DNA from: Voacanga thouarsii
Taxonomy: Eukaryota > Streptophyta > Magnoliopsida > Gentianales > Apocynaceae
Assembly: GCA_026120185.1 (NCBI GenBank)
Contig: JANUWF010001053.1
Location: 828,501-892,500 of the forward strand
Length of the DNA: 64,000 nucleotides
Direction: 5' to 3'
The position numbers and the translations under genes were made by a program. Below are positions 1-10,541 of the stretch, piece after piece (position 1 is the first letter of the stretch; each line of letters begins with the position of its first letter). The notes beneath the pieces were generated by a model. It was not told the DNA's origin. It ran no database searches and was given only the letters and a program-made list of their open reading frames with translations.

Positions 1-709
1 CCAATGATCCACAATATCCTGGAATGTTTGTGCTTTTCATGGGAGCTACCCCAAAGCAAACATCCAAGTCATGTTCCCTAGGACCCTGGATATTTAGATC
101 ATTCGAATAGTCACATGGGGTGATATAGCATATAAGCTATCTTGTACAAGCCTGTCTTTGCTAACTAGTCACATATACCCAAAATACAAGTATATCGGTC
201 CTTCGATAGAACCTCAATTATACCATATCAAAGTATACGCTTCCAGCTTTACTAAACCACCAACCTATACTCAAGCCATAAGGTATAAGTCCACGTTGTA
301 GCAGAAGTAGTCTAGGTTTCTACCATGTTTTAGAAACCACTACTATAGGTCCACTTCTACGTTTTTGAAATATGCTTATGTTACGAAGTGAGACAGAACT
401 GCTCACTGGCTAAAAGTAAGCCATTCCACGTCTAGAATTCATAACATAATAACCTTACCACGGTAAGATTACTATTCTCATCATCCGGTTATAAATAAGA
501 GTGTATGTATTAAGTAACCTATGATCTATACCTTACTGTGAAAGACCTCTTTTCATATAGATTACTTATCTAAATATAATAGGTCTTTTTTAGTAAAATC
601 ATGCATAATATAAAATACGAAAGCACAAACAATTAATGAGAATTAAATTTTTATTAATTTAATCAAAATTACATTAGAAATACAATTTTAGTAGGCATAC
701 AATCCAATA
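1..709 (-). mobile_element. Ty1/copia LTR (partial, runs off window edge)
   Basis: The right edge ends in the complement of a copia LTR start (reads TATTGGATTGTATGCC on the minus strand, expected TGTTGGA...). The body matches the LTR pieces at 47540-47949 and 62307-62637, including the shared stretches around 90-200 and 470-560. The LTR is therefore in minus orientation. Bases 710-714 (gtaat) would be one copy of its target duplication; the other copy lies left of the window. Solo LTR or full element cannot be decided. Confidence 0.8.
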
Positions 710-735
710 GTAATTCCAATACATGTTAGGAAATT
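710..735 (+). mobile_element. D1 gypsy-like element, left sliver
   Basis: Twenty-six bases between the copia LTR and element A. They read on across element A into 5095 onwards. The joined sequence aligns with 8450-8480 of the related D2 fragment (shared caatacatg, then ttggaaagaccttgg against ttggagagagcatgg), inside the conserved post-protease region of this family. The last five bases, aaatt, are the left target duplication of element A. Confidence 0.7.
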
Positions 736-1713
736 TGATACGAGCTAAAAATGCAGAAACCTCTTGATTTTGAAGAACCCTAGAATTGGTCACCCAACGA
801 CATACCAAATTCACACACAGAAATGAACTAAATGCAAATACAATTAACCCAATGAGAATTTGTTAATCTAGCCTACTTCAAAACACCTAAATACCCTAAT
901 CTATTAAAAGATTAGAACAAAAAGATGGGATTTGAAGGCACCCAAAAACTCAACTTATTAAGAACACTAGAGAGAACAATAGCACCCAAGAATAGAGAAA
1001 GTGATTTAGATTATCCTTTCGAAGTTTAAGGACATGGAATCAGAGGTGGGACTAAGCCCTTTGATTCGGTCTTGAAATGGGAATCACCCCTTACACACTC
1101 TCCTCTAAAGAGAATTTGGTTTCTCTACCAAAATATTCTAATTCTTTAAAAAAGTAACTATTACAAGAGTAAAGAGGCATATATAAAGATAACAAACTAA
1201 ACCTAGCAAATGGGAGATGTAATCTCAGCCATTCATCTCTTAAGTAAGTCTAAAATAAACCTATTACAAGTCAAAAGTCATGAAAATTAAATTTGAAACA
1301 AATTAAAATAAAACAAGAAAAATTAGTAAAACAAGGCATTGCCTGAAGTAACCTGGCGCCAAGTGTGATCTACAAACAGAATAATACTATTCTAGTACGG
1401 ACCTGGCACCAGGTGTACCAGTGTAGCCAGTGACAGGTGTGTTCTGCCCTTCTCATGTCTCGCTTTTCTTGTATTTTCAGCCTCCTCTTGCATTCCTTTG
1501 GCCCTCCATACCAATTGTTGTCCAAGTTTTGATCTTTTTAAGCCTTCTTTAATCCTCTATTGCTAGGCAACCTTCTTTATCCTTGGCTTGGAATCTTGAA
1601 ATGCACCTTGAAGTCTCTTAAGAATGAGCTTCACTTATGAAGGCATGTGTTGTGTCTTTGTCCTTATTTCCTCTTCTTTAACATGGCCTTCATGCCTGGG
1701 ACAATTCCTATTA
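736..1713 (-). repeat. Element A 3' LTR
   Basis: Direct repeat of 4093-5094, with many point differences. It contains a minus-strand TATA-like site at 1179-1187 and, upstream of it in the minus direction, the GC-rich palindromic cluster at about 1350-1446 (units of the type CCTGGCRCCAGGTGT), partly decayed compared with the right LTR. Confidence 0.88.
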
Positions 1714-1730
1714 TTTCCCCCTTTTTTGTG
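1714..1730 (-). other. Polypurine tract of element A
   Basis: On the minus strand this is a run of A then G then A (AAAAAAGGGGGGAAA) directly next to the left LTR. This is the expected plus-strand primer position and fixes the element's orientation. Confidence 0.8.
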
Positions 1731-1742
1731 ATGATTCGTCCT

Positions 1743-3274
1743 CGAATTGTCACCAACATAAAAATTTAAATGAGTAATTTTGGGTGAAGGCAAAATTATA
1801 GTCTTCCGAACTTTGCCATTCTCTTTGTTTTCTCATTTCACTATCCACATTTTTCTTCTCATTCTACCTCCACTCTCTTTTCTTTTCTCACCTCCTTGTT
1901 TGTTACTCGATTCTTTTTCTCTCAAATTTGACAATGTCATTCTATTTTCTTCTTTTTCTCCTTTCTCTTTTTCAACTTTGTTCTCAACCTCTTCTTTTGT
2001 TTTCTCCTTTTCTTCTTTTCTCTCAACTTCTTTTCTCTCAATCTTTTTCCCCTCTTTCTTCTCTCTCATTTTTTTTCATTTTTTCTCAAAATATTTTGAT
2101 CTTTCAAAACTTCACTAGGGATAAAGGAACTAAAGTGAATTTTTTTTTTCCATCTTTCTTCAAAGTATAAGTGTTGTCCTTCCCCTTGTAGACTACATCC
2201 CTGTCAAACATCCAAGGTCTCTCCAACAAAATATGCCCAACATGCATGGGATATACATCACATAATACTTCATTATAGTATCCTCCCATGTCAAATTCAA
2301 CCTTAGCTTGCTTGTTCACCTTTACTTCTTCACAATTATTTAACTAACGAAGCTTGTAGGGACTAGGATGTTTCAAAGTTGCTAACTCTAATTCCTCCAC
2401 CAATGTAGTACTAATCAATTTTTTACAACTTCCTCCATCAATAAGCTCACTACATGATTTTTTCTTGATAAGACACTTTGAAAAGAAAATATTTTCCCTT
2501 TGCATATCATCTTCTTTTTTACCCTCACAAGCATCTTCATCTCTTCTTGCTACTCCAATCAATGGACAAATTGGCTCAATCACCTTTCCTTCTTTACTAC
2601 CTATTCCAACCCCTCCAAGATTCTCTTTTACCACATCTCTTGATTGATTAAGTGGATGGTTGGCGTAAATGATTTGCTTTAGGTCTACTCTCCATTGGGG
2701 TTGCTTCTTATCCTCTAGAATTTGTTTTTCAACCTTTGCATGCCTTCGTTTATCACCTTGTACTCCATAAAATTTCGTATGTGTCAGTTTGTGGGGATAA
2801 GTAGCTTTGGTGTATCTATAAGTGGAATTTCTACAACCTTGCAACTTATCATTCCTCTATTGTGGCTCATTAGGATAATTGTAAAAATAGTGGCATTTTC
2901 CTCAACAATTAGAGCAATCATACTCCTTCTTTTACATATGCCCTCTTTTTTTTTCTTTGCACTCTATTATTTGAATAATTTTGTAATCTACCTTTTGCTC
3001 TCTTTGAAGGTCCTCCCACAAGAATTCCATCACTCTCATGAATCTATCCGCTCAATTCTTCCCTTTTTGCATCCACCATTTCTATCTCCACTAGTGCTTT
3101 GCTCTTCATCACAATCATATAACAATTCACAATTATCTTCACATTCTTCATAGTCCTATTCTTCCTCATTATAGTCATCACATTTTCTTCTACTTGAACA
3201 TGACATTTCATAGAAATCACTTACTTCATCTTGAGCACACATAGAAGATGAAACATATGAACTCTTATAAGCCA
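1743..3274 (-). pseudogene. Zinc-knuckle and retropepsin protein of element A, broken
   Basis: The reading starts at an ATG at 3274 (MAYKSSYVSSSMCAQDE), with an acidic D/E/Y/C-rich N-terminus and several stops. A degenerate zinc knuckle (CSNC, then GKCHYFYNYP) lies near 2880-2930. An open stretch of 166 codons (2344-2844) ends in a Ty3-type aspartic protease with the active-site segment LIDGGSCKKLISTT. After a stop, the protease C-terminal part continues at 2104-2319 (VYPMHVGHILLERPW). A K/E-rich low-complexity tail follows (1833-2069) and ends with a SPKITHLNF motif at about 1750-1800, shared with D1, D2 and B. In known plant gypsy polyproteins this protease type is followed by reverse transcriptase; here the polypurine tract follows directly. 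Confidence 0.75.
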
Positions 3275-4073
3275 TTTTGTTTTTGTTTAAAGAGAAATTT
3301 TTAGTAGAAAAACACATAAGAAAAGTTCCTCACTTCACACCCTTACGTGTTTAGCACTCAATCAATGTCACTCAACCCTAGTGTTTACACTCTTATTTGG
3401 CTTTTACAAAAATGAGCTCACCCTCTTACCTTTTTCAATCTACTCAACTGCTTCCCAAGCTCAAGACTAATTCAAAGAGAAACAAACTTTCTAGTTGCTA
3501 CAAGAAAGGTTTACTTCACCAAGAACAATCTACTATGCTAGGAGACAATGTAATTCATGAATGGAAGCTTGGGATAGTCATGTATGAGCAATCACAAGTA
3601 ATTGATACAATATATCAAACGCCTTGTGTGCACCTCGTAACTCAACTTTGATTCACAAATCTCAGCTTTGTTTTGGAACCAAATCAACACATTTTAACAC
3701 TAAATGACTTTCCAAACACTAATATATCATATAGGATCAAATTCACAACATTCCCATGTCACAAATTCAAGTTTTTTAACCCATAAAAATTGTAAGAAGT
3801 TTAGTTACGGGATTTCTTATGTGCAGAATTGTCTGCAGCCAATCAATTCAAATAACTTCAAAACTTCAACAATTTTAATCCTCAAATAGCTACCCAATCA
3901 TGAACCCAACATGTATGTTCAATTTGACATCATGTTTATAGCACAATATTGAGTTCTAAGTATTCAAAAATAGACCCAAAATAAGTGACGACAATCTGAA
4001 ATTTTTAACAAGTTCGTGAAGAAAATTATACCTTTACCCAAAGAAAATTTGTATTGATTAAAATTAACACAAT
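3275..4073 (-). other. Element A leader, non-coding
   Basis: About 0.8 kb between the primer binding site and the ATG at 3274. No open frame of note. It resembles the equivalent leader of element B (44335-45922), for example the gagctcatttt region at 3410 and 44480, which supports a common family. Confidence 0.6.
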
Positions 4074-4089
4074 ATTGCTCTTACGCCAC
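4074..4089 (-). other. Primer binding site of element A (decayed)
   Basis: Minus strand reads TGGCGTAAGAGCAAT, two or three changes away from the TGGYATCAGAGC primer site complementary to initiator-Met tRNA. It lies three bases from the right LTR. Element B has the better preserved version at the same place. Confidence 0.7.
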
Positions 4090-4092
4090 TTT

Positions 4093-5094
4093 TGATATGA
4101 GCTAAAAACGTGTAAGCCTCTTGATTTTGAAGAACCCTAGAGTTGGTCACCCAACACCCTACCAAATTCACACACACCAATGAACCAAATGCAAATGCAC
4201 TTAACCCAATAAGAATTTGTGAATCTAGCCTACTTCAAAACACCTAAATACCCTAATCTATTAAGAGATTAGAACAAAAATATGGGATTTGAAGACACCC
4301 AAAAATTCAACCTATCAAGAACACTAGAGAGAACAGAAGCACCCAAGAATAGAGAAAGAGATTTAGATTATCCCATTGAAGTTTAGAGACATGGAATCAA
4401 AGGTGGGACTAAACCCTTTAATTTGGTCTTGAAATGGGAATCACCCTTTACGCACTCTCCTCTAGAGAGAATTTTGTTTCTCTACCAAAATATTCTAATT
4501 TTCTAAAAAACTAACTATTACAAGAGTAAAGAGGCATATATAAAGATAACAAACTAGACCTAGTAAATGGGAGATGTAATCTCAGCCATTCATCTCCTAA
4601 GTGAGTCTAAAATATACCTATTACAAGTCAAAAATTGTGAAAATTAAATTCGAAACAAATTAAAATAAAACAAGAAAAAATAGTAAAACTGGGCATTGCC
4701 CGAAGTAACCTGGCACCAGGTGTACTGGTGGACCCGGCGCCAGGTGTGATATGCAAACGGATCAATGATGTTCCAGTGTGGACCTGGCGCCAGGTGTACT
4801 AGTGTACCTGGCACCAGGTGTGTTCTGCCCTCCTCACGCCTCACTTTTCTTATCTTTTCAGCCTCTTATTATTCTCATTTGGCCCTCCATACCAATTGTT
4901 GTCCAAGCTTTGATCTTCTTGGCCCTTCTTTAATCCTCCATTACTTGGCAACCTTCTTCATCCTTGGCTTGGAATCTTAAAATGTAACTTGAAGTCTCTT
5001 GAAAATCAGCTTCACCCATGGAGCCATGTGTTGTATCTTTGTCCTCTTTCCCCCTTCTTTAGCATAGCCTTCATTCCTAGGACGATTCCTATCA
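4093..5094 (-). repeat. Element A 5' LTR
   Basis: Partner of 736-1713. It holds a minus-strand TATA box (4536-4543, read as TATATATG) followed in the transcription direction by the start of the transcribed region. About 165-290 bp upstream of the TATA (4706-4824) are four GC-rich palindromic units, including the perfect 14-bp palindrome ACCTGGCGCCAGGT at 4782-4795. Confidence 0.9.
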
Positions 5095-5688
5095 AAATTA
5101 TTATTGGAAAGACCTTGGAAATATAATAAAAAAGTGGTGCACAACGTAAGAAAGAATATTTAGTCTCTATGCAAGGGTGGCAAAAATTTACTCTCTGCCT
5201 ATTGCATTCTAGTAAGGTCTTAAAAGATCAAAATGTTTCAAATGAGGAAGATTGAAAAAAAAAATGAGAGAACAAAAAGATAGAGAAAAGCTAGAGTTTA
5301 GCAAAATAATAGCATGAGAGAAAGGAGAATGAAAGGAGAGTAAAAGAGTAAAAAGAGATACTAGAACTCCAAAAGCAAGCAGGGTCAAAGGAGAAGAGAG
5401 AGCAAAAGAACAAGCATCGAAATAAAACAAGAGTGCCTACTTAGGTTTTGAAAGGTGAAAATAACAAGAGTGAGAAAAATATAAATAGAGATAAAATGAG
5501 AGTGAAAGCTTGGATTGAGAATAGAGAAAACAAAGAAGCTATTGAGGATTGCATGCCCAAAGTTTTGCTTTCACATAAAAATTCTATTTTGGATTTTTAT
5601 ATAGATATTAATTTAAGTACGAATCAACATAAAGTAAGACGTATCATAGAAATCTGCCCAAGCATCATGCACATTTAAAAAAGGAGGA
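5095..5688 (+). pseudogene. D1 retropepsin C-terminus and K/E-rich tail
   Basis: The first 120 bases align with the end of the protease region of D2 (8478-8580). A lysine- and glutamate-rich stretch follows. The 76-codon frame at 5448-5678 ends with the motif PKVLLSHKNSILDFY, INLSTNQ. The same motif occurs in D2 (LLSHNNSYLNSY), in B (LPSHKISYL) and weakly in A. A polypurine run (aaaaaaggagga, 5677-5688) follows at once. Several stops and frameshifts interrupt the frame. It is the 3' part of the same type of non-autonomous element as A and B, but on the plus strand. Confidence 0.65.
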
Positions 5689-6691
5689 TAGAAGGCTAAG
5701 ACTTTATTCAAGAATCCTTGGAAAATATCAAGATGATTTTCAAGCTAACGAGCCAATGATCAAGAAAGTTGTCAAGAAGTGGATAAAAAAAAAAAGGTCT
5801 AAAAGGAATTCAAGGTGACCAATATTTCATATAGAAATTCAAAGGAATGCACAACAATGTAGTGGAGATTAAAGAAGCAAGGATTGAAGAGTTAAAAACA
5901 AGAAAAGTAAACTAAAGTAAAGTGACACCGCTCGAGTTGATACAAGTGGTGCCACCTGGGGCTAATCAAAGAAAGCAGTGCCATTGAAGTTATAACAAGT
6001 GGTGTCGATGGTTACTGTCGAAGAAACCATTGAGAAACTGAGAGCAAGCAGCGCCGCCTAATGTTAAGACCAAGATGAATTTTTGCTATGTTTTCCCATT
6101 TTGTTCCAAATGCTTTACGTTTTAATTCCCACGACTTGTATTGACTTTTAAGGCCCTCAAACTTGTTTTAGGGTCACTTTTTTACTAGGGTTTGCAACCC
6201 CAAGTAGCTTAGGGCAAGGGTTCTATATATCTTCCATAATAAACTATTATAAACAAAAAGTCTCTTTGAAAGAGAGTTGTGAGATGATTCCTCTAAGGAT
6301 TACCTAGAAAAAATCAAGAATTCTCTTAGGGTTTAGTCCTTCTTAAAAATCAAATCTCTAATCTATCTAGGATACTCCAATTAGTTTTCTAGTTTGGGTC
6401 TTAAATTCTTGTCCTTATAAGTTTTTTCTCTAGGAACCAAATAAGGTGCCTAAATATTCATATTCCACTTGTTCTTAATTCTTGTGAGTTTAGGGGTACT
6501 TGGGTGTTGATTTAGCATACTTAATTCATTAGAATTAGGGTTCTAGATAACCTAATTCTCCTAGGGTTCTAGTCTTTAGATTCAAGTATTTTTTGTTCTA
6601 CAAAAATCAAGTAAAAATCACTATTGAGTGCCTTTGTTGTTCTTGTTTTTATGACATCTTAAACCACAAATTTCTCACGAAAATGGCCTCT
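5689..6691 (+). repeat. D1 LTR (probable 3' LTR)
   Basis: Begins directly after the D1 polypurine tract. It has LTR-like layout: a GC-rich repeat cluster at 5925-6060 (gtggtgccacc units), a TATA-like ttctatatat at 6221-6230, then a gene-free stretch rich in gggttt/cctag. The part near 5770-5960 is matched by the fragment at 38043-38325. No second LTR of this family is complete in the window, so the exact end is uncertain. No coding sequence seen. Confidence 0.5.
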
Positions 6692-8233
6692 TGATAGGGG
6701 CTAAATTAGTCATATTTTTTATAGTTATTTGAGGCTCTTTTGTGATACGTTTTGTTCAATAACTAGTCATATTCCTTTATATTTGAGATTTTACCATTGG
6801 AAAGGTATTTTGTTCATTATTACAGATTTTTAGGATAAAATGAAGCAAAAATGTAGCAAAACAGAAGAGAAGCAATGCCGGCCAGGGTACTAGAACTGGC
6901 GCCAGCCATGCATTGATGACACAAACTTCGAGACAATAAAAAATTGTCATAATAGAGCGGAACAGAATGGAACCGGCATCAGCTCTAGTAGCCAAGGCGG
7001 CGCCGACTACATTCTGAACTACATTGTGTGGAATTTAGAAAAAATTCGGCGAACGAGTAGAGAACCAGAACACAACTAGCGCCAGCTCCGAGAGCCAAGG
7101 GGGCAGCAGTTGTGCTCTGAGGGAAAAGTGGGATTGTGATTTTTCTACTTGGTTTTTGGTAATCTGTGGAGTTTTAGTATCTTCCAACTTCTACTCGACC
7201 AAGAACATTGCACCAACGGGTATAGACACTTCCCAAGCCTATAAATAGATGGAAAACACAAAGGAAAATGAGAGAATTTATTGATCATCACTGAAAATCA
7301 CTCAAATCAAAGTAGGAATTCTTCAATTTAAGGAGGGTTGTGCAAGAAGGTTTTCAAAGGAAGAAGAAGGAGACTTGTCTATGAGTGCTTTCTTTTACTT
7401 TGTTTTTTTTTTCTTGAACAATGATATATTAATTGTTTTATTGTAATTCGACATTGTTGTACATATTCATGATATTTAGAGTTATTTGATCTTTTAATTA
7501 ATTGATTGTTCTTCTTGGTATTTAATTACTTCGACGTATTACCAAATTAATTGATTGTTTCTTTTCATTAGCTTGCTAGACCAAAGAGGTTGATGATGGT
7601 TTCAATTGATTAATTTCATATTTATTGGCTATTAACTTGCTAGACGAAAGAGGTTAATTGCTGAGGGTTGAGTAATTAAAGGTTAATTGATGTTTCCAGA
7701 CCAAGGATTCATTGATTAATTTCATGTTTTAAATTTTCCAGACCAAGGAAATTTACTTAAGGATTGTATTCAATGCGTCTTTTGGGTAAATTAATTGAGA
7801 CAGACCAAGTGATGCTAATTTATCTAGAAGATAGTGATTTCATGGATTGACCATTGAAGTGAATCTACTTTAATCCTTCATAATGCCAAGAGAATAATTA
7901 GTTGTGATAATGGTTAGATACTTTATGATCATGTTTGTCCAAACAACGGTATGAGTTACATACTTCTCCATCCTTGACATGTATATATTTTTATTTTTAT
8001 TTTTTTGTTTTATTTTATTTCTTTTTTTACTTTATTAAGTCGGTTAAACAATGAAAGAAAAGTAATTAATGCATACTTGTTCCTCGAGGATCGACACTCG
8101 TTTAAACCATATGCTATGTTAATGATGAGTACGCTTACTTATATGTGTAATTTGGGATTAACGTTTTAATTTAAACTTGATTAGGAATGTGTTTATTTTT
8201 GTATGATTTTTATACCTAAATTTAAACACATCA
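6692..8233 (+). mobile_element. Athila-type solo LTR 1
   Basis: Runs TGATAGGGGC to AACACATCA and is flanked by the perfect 5-bp duplication cctct (6687-6691 and 8234-8238), so it is a solo LTR. It is about 1.54 kb long. It has full-length relatives at 42763-44309 and 59224-60666; the last is followed by a tRNA-Asp-type primer site, which gives the family and the plus orientation. A GC-rich palindromic cluster lies at 6873-7115 and a TATA box (tataaata) at 7240-7247. Confidence 0.9.
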
Positions 8234-8238
8234 CCTCT

Positions 8239-8924
8239 CTAGATTTCGTCTCATATGGTGTCTCATTAAGAGAAAGCTTTATAGTTTGATTATAGATAAG
8301 GGTGTTGTACTAATATAGTTAATGCTATATTGTTAGAAGAATTGGGCATAGAAACCATGAAACATCCAAGGCCTTACAAGTTAAATTGTTAAACGATAGT
8401 GGGGAAATTAATATTACAGGCAATTCATCGTGGAATTACAATACATGTGGGGCATTCGCTATTGGAGAGAGCATGGCAATATGATAGAGCTGTGGTGCAC
8501 CATAGTAGAAAGAATACTTATTCCTTGATCAAAGAAGGTAAGAAATTTACTCTGCATCCACTATTCATAAGTGAGTGAACAAAGACAAAAACATTAGGCG
8601 AAAGGAAGAAAAGAATAGAAAAGAGCTAAGAGAGAAACACAAACAAAATAGTGAAGAACATGACAAACAAAAGAGTGAAAAATGAGAGAATGTGAACAAG
8701 AGAAAAATGAAAATGAACATAAAATGAAAGTGACTTCTTAGTTATGAAGAATGAAAAAAATGATAGTGAGACAAGGAAGAAAAGTGGAGATAAAATAAGA
8801 GTGACTACTTTGACATTGAAGAGTAAAAAAGATGAAGTTGTCGAAAATCACAAGCCTTTATTCTTGCTTTCACACAACAACTCTTATTTAAATTCCTATG
8901 AAGGTATCAACTTGAGTATGAATC
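8239..8924 (+). pseudogene. D2 retropepsin fragment and K/E-rich tail
   Basis: Reads, with stops, as a Ty3-type protease. LIIDKGV at about 8285 stands where LIIDGGS is expected. It is followed by ELGIETMKHPRPYKL (8336-8384), then GHSLLERAWQYDR and a YSLIKEGKKFTL segment. A K/E-rich stretch follows, and the 74-codon frame from 8744 ends in the family motif LLSHNNSYLNSYEGINLSMN. The sequence breaks off at gaatc (8920-8924), where D1 reads on, exactly at the start of the LTR of element H. I take it as a second D element interrupted by H. Confidence 0.65.
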
Positions 8925-10463
8925 TATTAAGCATGAAAATGTCATATTTTTATAACACTTTTCCTTAGCTTTTATGCACTCTTTTGTGTGAATATATAAT
9001 GTTTTGACACATATTGTGTTATAATGAGTTTTAAGTGAAAAATGAGTAAAATATAATTTGAATGATGAGTTTTCACACAAATGATGATTTCCTAATACTT
9101 TGTTACCTTGGATTATGTGCTTAATAGAGTTTTTAAGATTTTGAACTGGGGCACGACATGATGCACGGCCATCCATCTTGGTCGTGCACAATAGAGCAGT
9201 TCTGGGAGCTATGCACGGCTAATTGTACGACCATGCATGTGCCTATGCTGAATAGGGAAGGTTTTGAGCTCCCAGAAGTTTGCAATTTTTGGGAAAAAAG
9301 CAGCTCTGCCAAATGCACGGCCCTGACCTTGCCAGTGTAAATTACGGCCAGGATGCATGGTTGTGCGTAGTGACCATGCTAGTGTTGGGAAGATTTTAGA
9401 AGTTATCATGTACGGCCAAAATGCATGGCAGTGCATACAAGTCGTACAACACTCCTAAAGTGGTTTAGAACATCATAAATTGGTCCATTATTGATTCAAA
9501 CTCCCTAAACCCAATCAAGAATGGTTTAGGAGGGTTCTATATAAGTTAAGAACATCCAATATGCATAGAACATCAATATACTTCACTGAGAACATAATTC
9601 TCTTAGAGAAAAGCTTCTAAGAAGGCTAGGAGGAGGAGAAAAGGCAAGGAGGCAAGAAAACTTGAGATTGTGAACTTTCCAAGTGTTCATCTTTTAATCC
9701 TTCTCTTGTTCTTTCTTGTTTCTATGTTTTTTTCCCTTTATATTCAAACAATTGAGAAATTTATCTATATTCAAACTCTATATTTTGTTATGAATTTTGA
9801 TACTTTGGGATTGATGCATTAAAGATTATATCTTTGGTCATAATAAGATTAACTCCTAAGCTTTTATGCAATTTTAATTATCTTCTCTATCAATTGTGTT
9901 ATGTTGTTTATGTATATGCAACATATTTAACTTGCATGATTGGAAAGCTAAGTTGGTTAATCTTTTAATTAGGTTAATTAAGTAGCATCTATTAAACTTG
10001 ATTAGGCTGCATCTTTTTGGATATGGTTAAGTTTGATAAGAAATAACATGGTTCAAGTTGTGTATATTTGTATTTTTTTATTTTTTTTATTTTTGGAATA
10101 TATGCAAACTTGGTGTTGATGATGCGTTGATATATTATTCTATGACAATTGATTAACTAAAGTACTAATGTCTTTAAGAAAAGGTTAATCAATTTGGATT
10201 AGATTAAGAATAAGGTTTAGGATTGAATCACTTTTACATGGATAAAAATTCTAGATTCTTTTGTACGAATTCTAAAATCAACAACTCTGGGGATTGAATC
10301 CACTTTTGCAAGGATAGGAATTCTAGACTCTTTTGTATGAATCCTAAAATCAACATCACAAAGTAATCATAATCCATGATAAGTTCCTAATTGATTACAT
10401 AACATATGCCTAAGAATTAGTAATTTCTTAATTGGTCTTGAAGTTTCTTATTTTGCTTGTTTC

Positions 10464-10506
<43 letters not shown>

Positions 10507-10541
10507 ACTTCATTTGTTTCAAATTAGTTTTAGGTAGTTTC
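8925..10541 (+). repeat. Element H (Athila-type) 5' LTR, interrupted by copia E
   Basis: Matches the 3' LTR pieces at 35798-35881 and 37573-38042 (shared tgaaaatgtcatattt start, shared ttcacac/aatact block, shared tgcacggcc cluster). It contains the GC-rich cluster of TGCACGGCC-type units (9150-9440) and a TATA box (tctatataag, 9536-9545). Copia E is inserted at 10541/10542, probably inside or near the end of this LTR, because no primer site precedes it. Alternatively the LTR belongs to D2; the break of D2 relative to D1 argues against that. Confidence 0.6.
10464..10501. repeat. (TA)n microsatellite
   Basis: About 38 bases of nearly pure TA in the H LTR, just left of the copia E insertion. 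Confidence 0.95.

Larger units (their letters stand above)
736..5094 (-). mobile_element. Element A: non-autonomous gypsy-like LTR retrotransposon
   Basis: A complete element. The two LTRs (736-1713 and 4093-5094) run TGATAYGAGC to CCTATYA on the plus strand. The perfect 5-bp target duplication aaatt lies at 731-735 and 5095-5099. A primer-binding-site complement sits next to the right LTR and a polypurine tract next to the left LTR, so the element reads leftwards. The 2.4-kb interior codes for an acidic N-terminus, a degenerate zinc knuckle and a retropepsin, followed by a K/E-rich tail. There is no trace of reverse transcriptase, RNase H or integrase, so it must have depended on another element. 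It is inserted into D1. Confidence 0.88.

Noticed and set aside
1780..2170. Plus-strand frames rich in Phe/Ser/Leu
   Set aside because: They are the reverse strand of the K/E-rich tail of the element A protein; low complexity, no motif. The same applies to 41017-41410.
9133..9436. Overlapping frames on both strands at 9133-9436
   Set aside because: They fall in the palindromic GC-rich repeat cluster of the H LTR, which is open on both strands because of its base composition.
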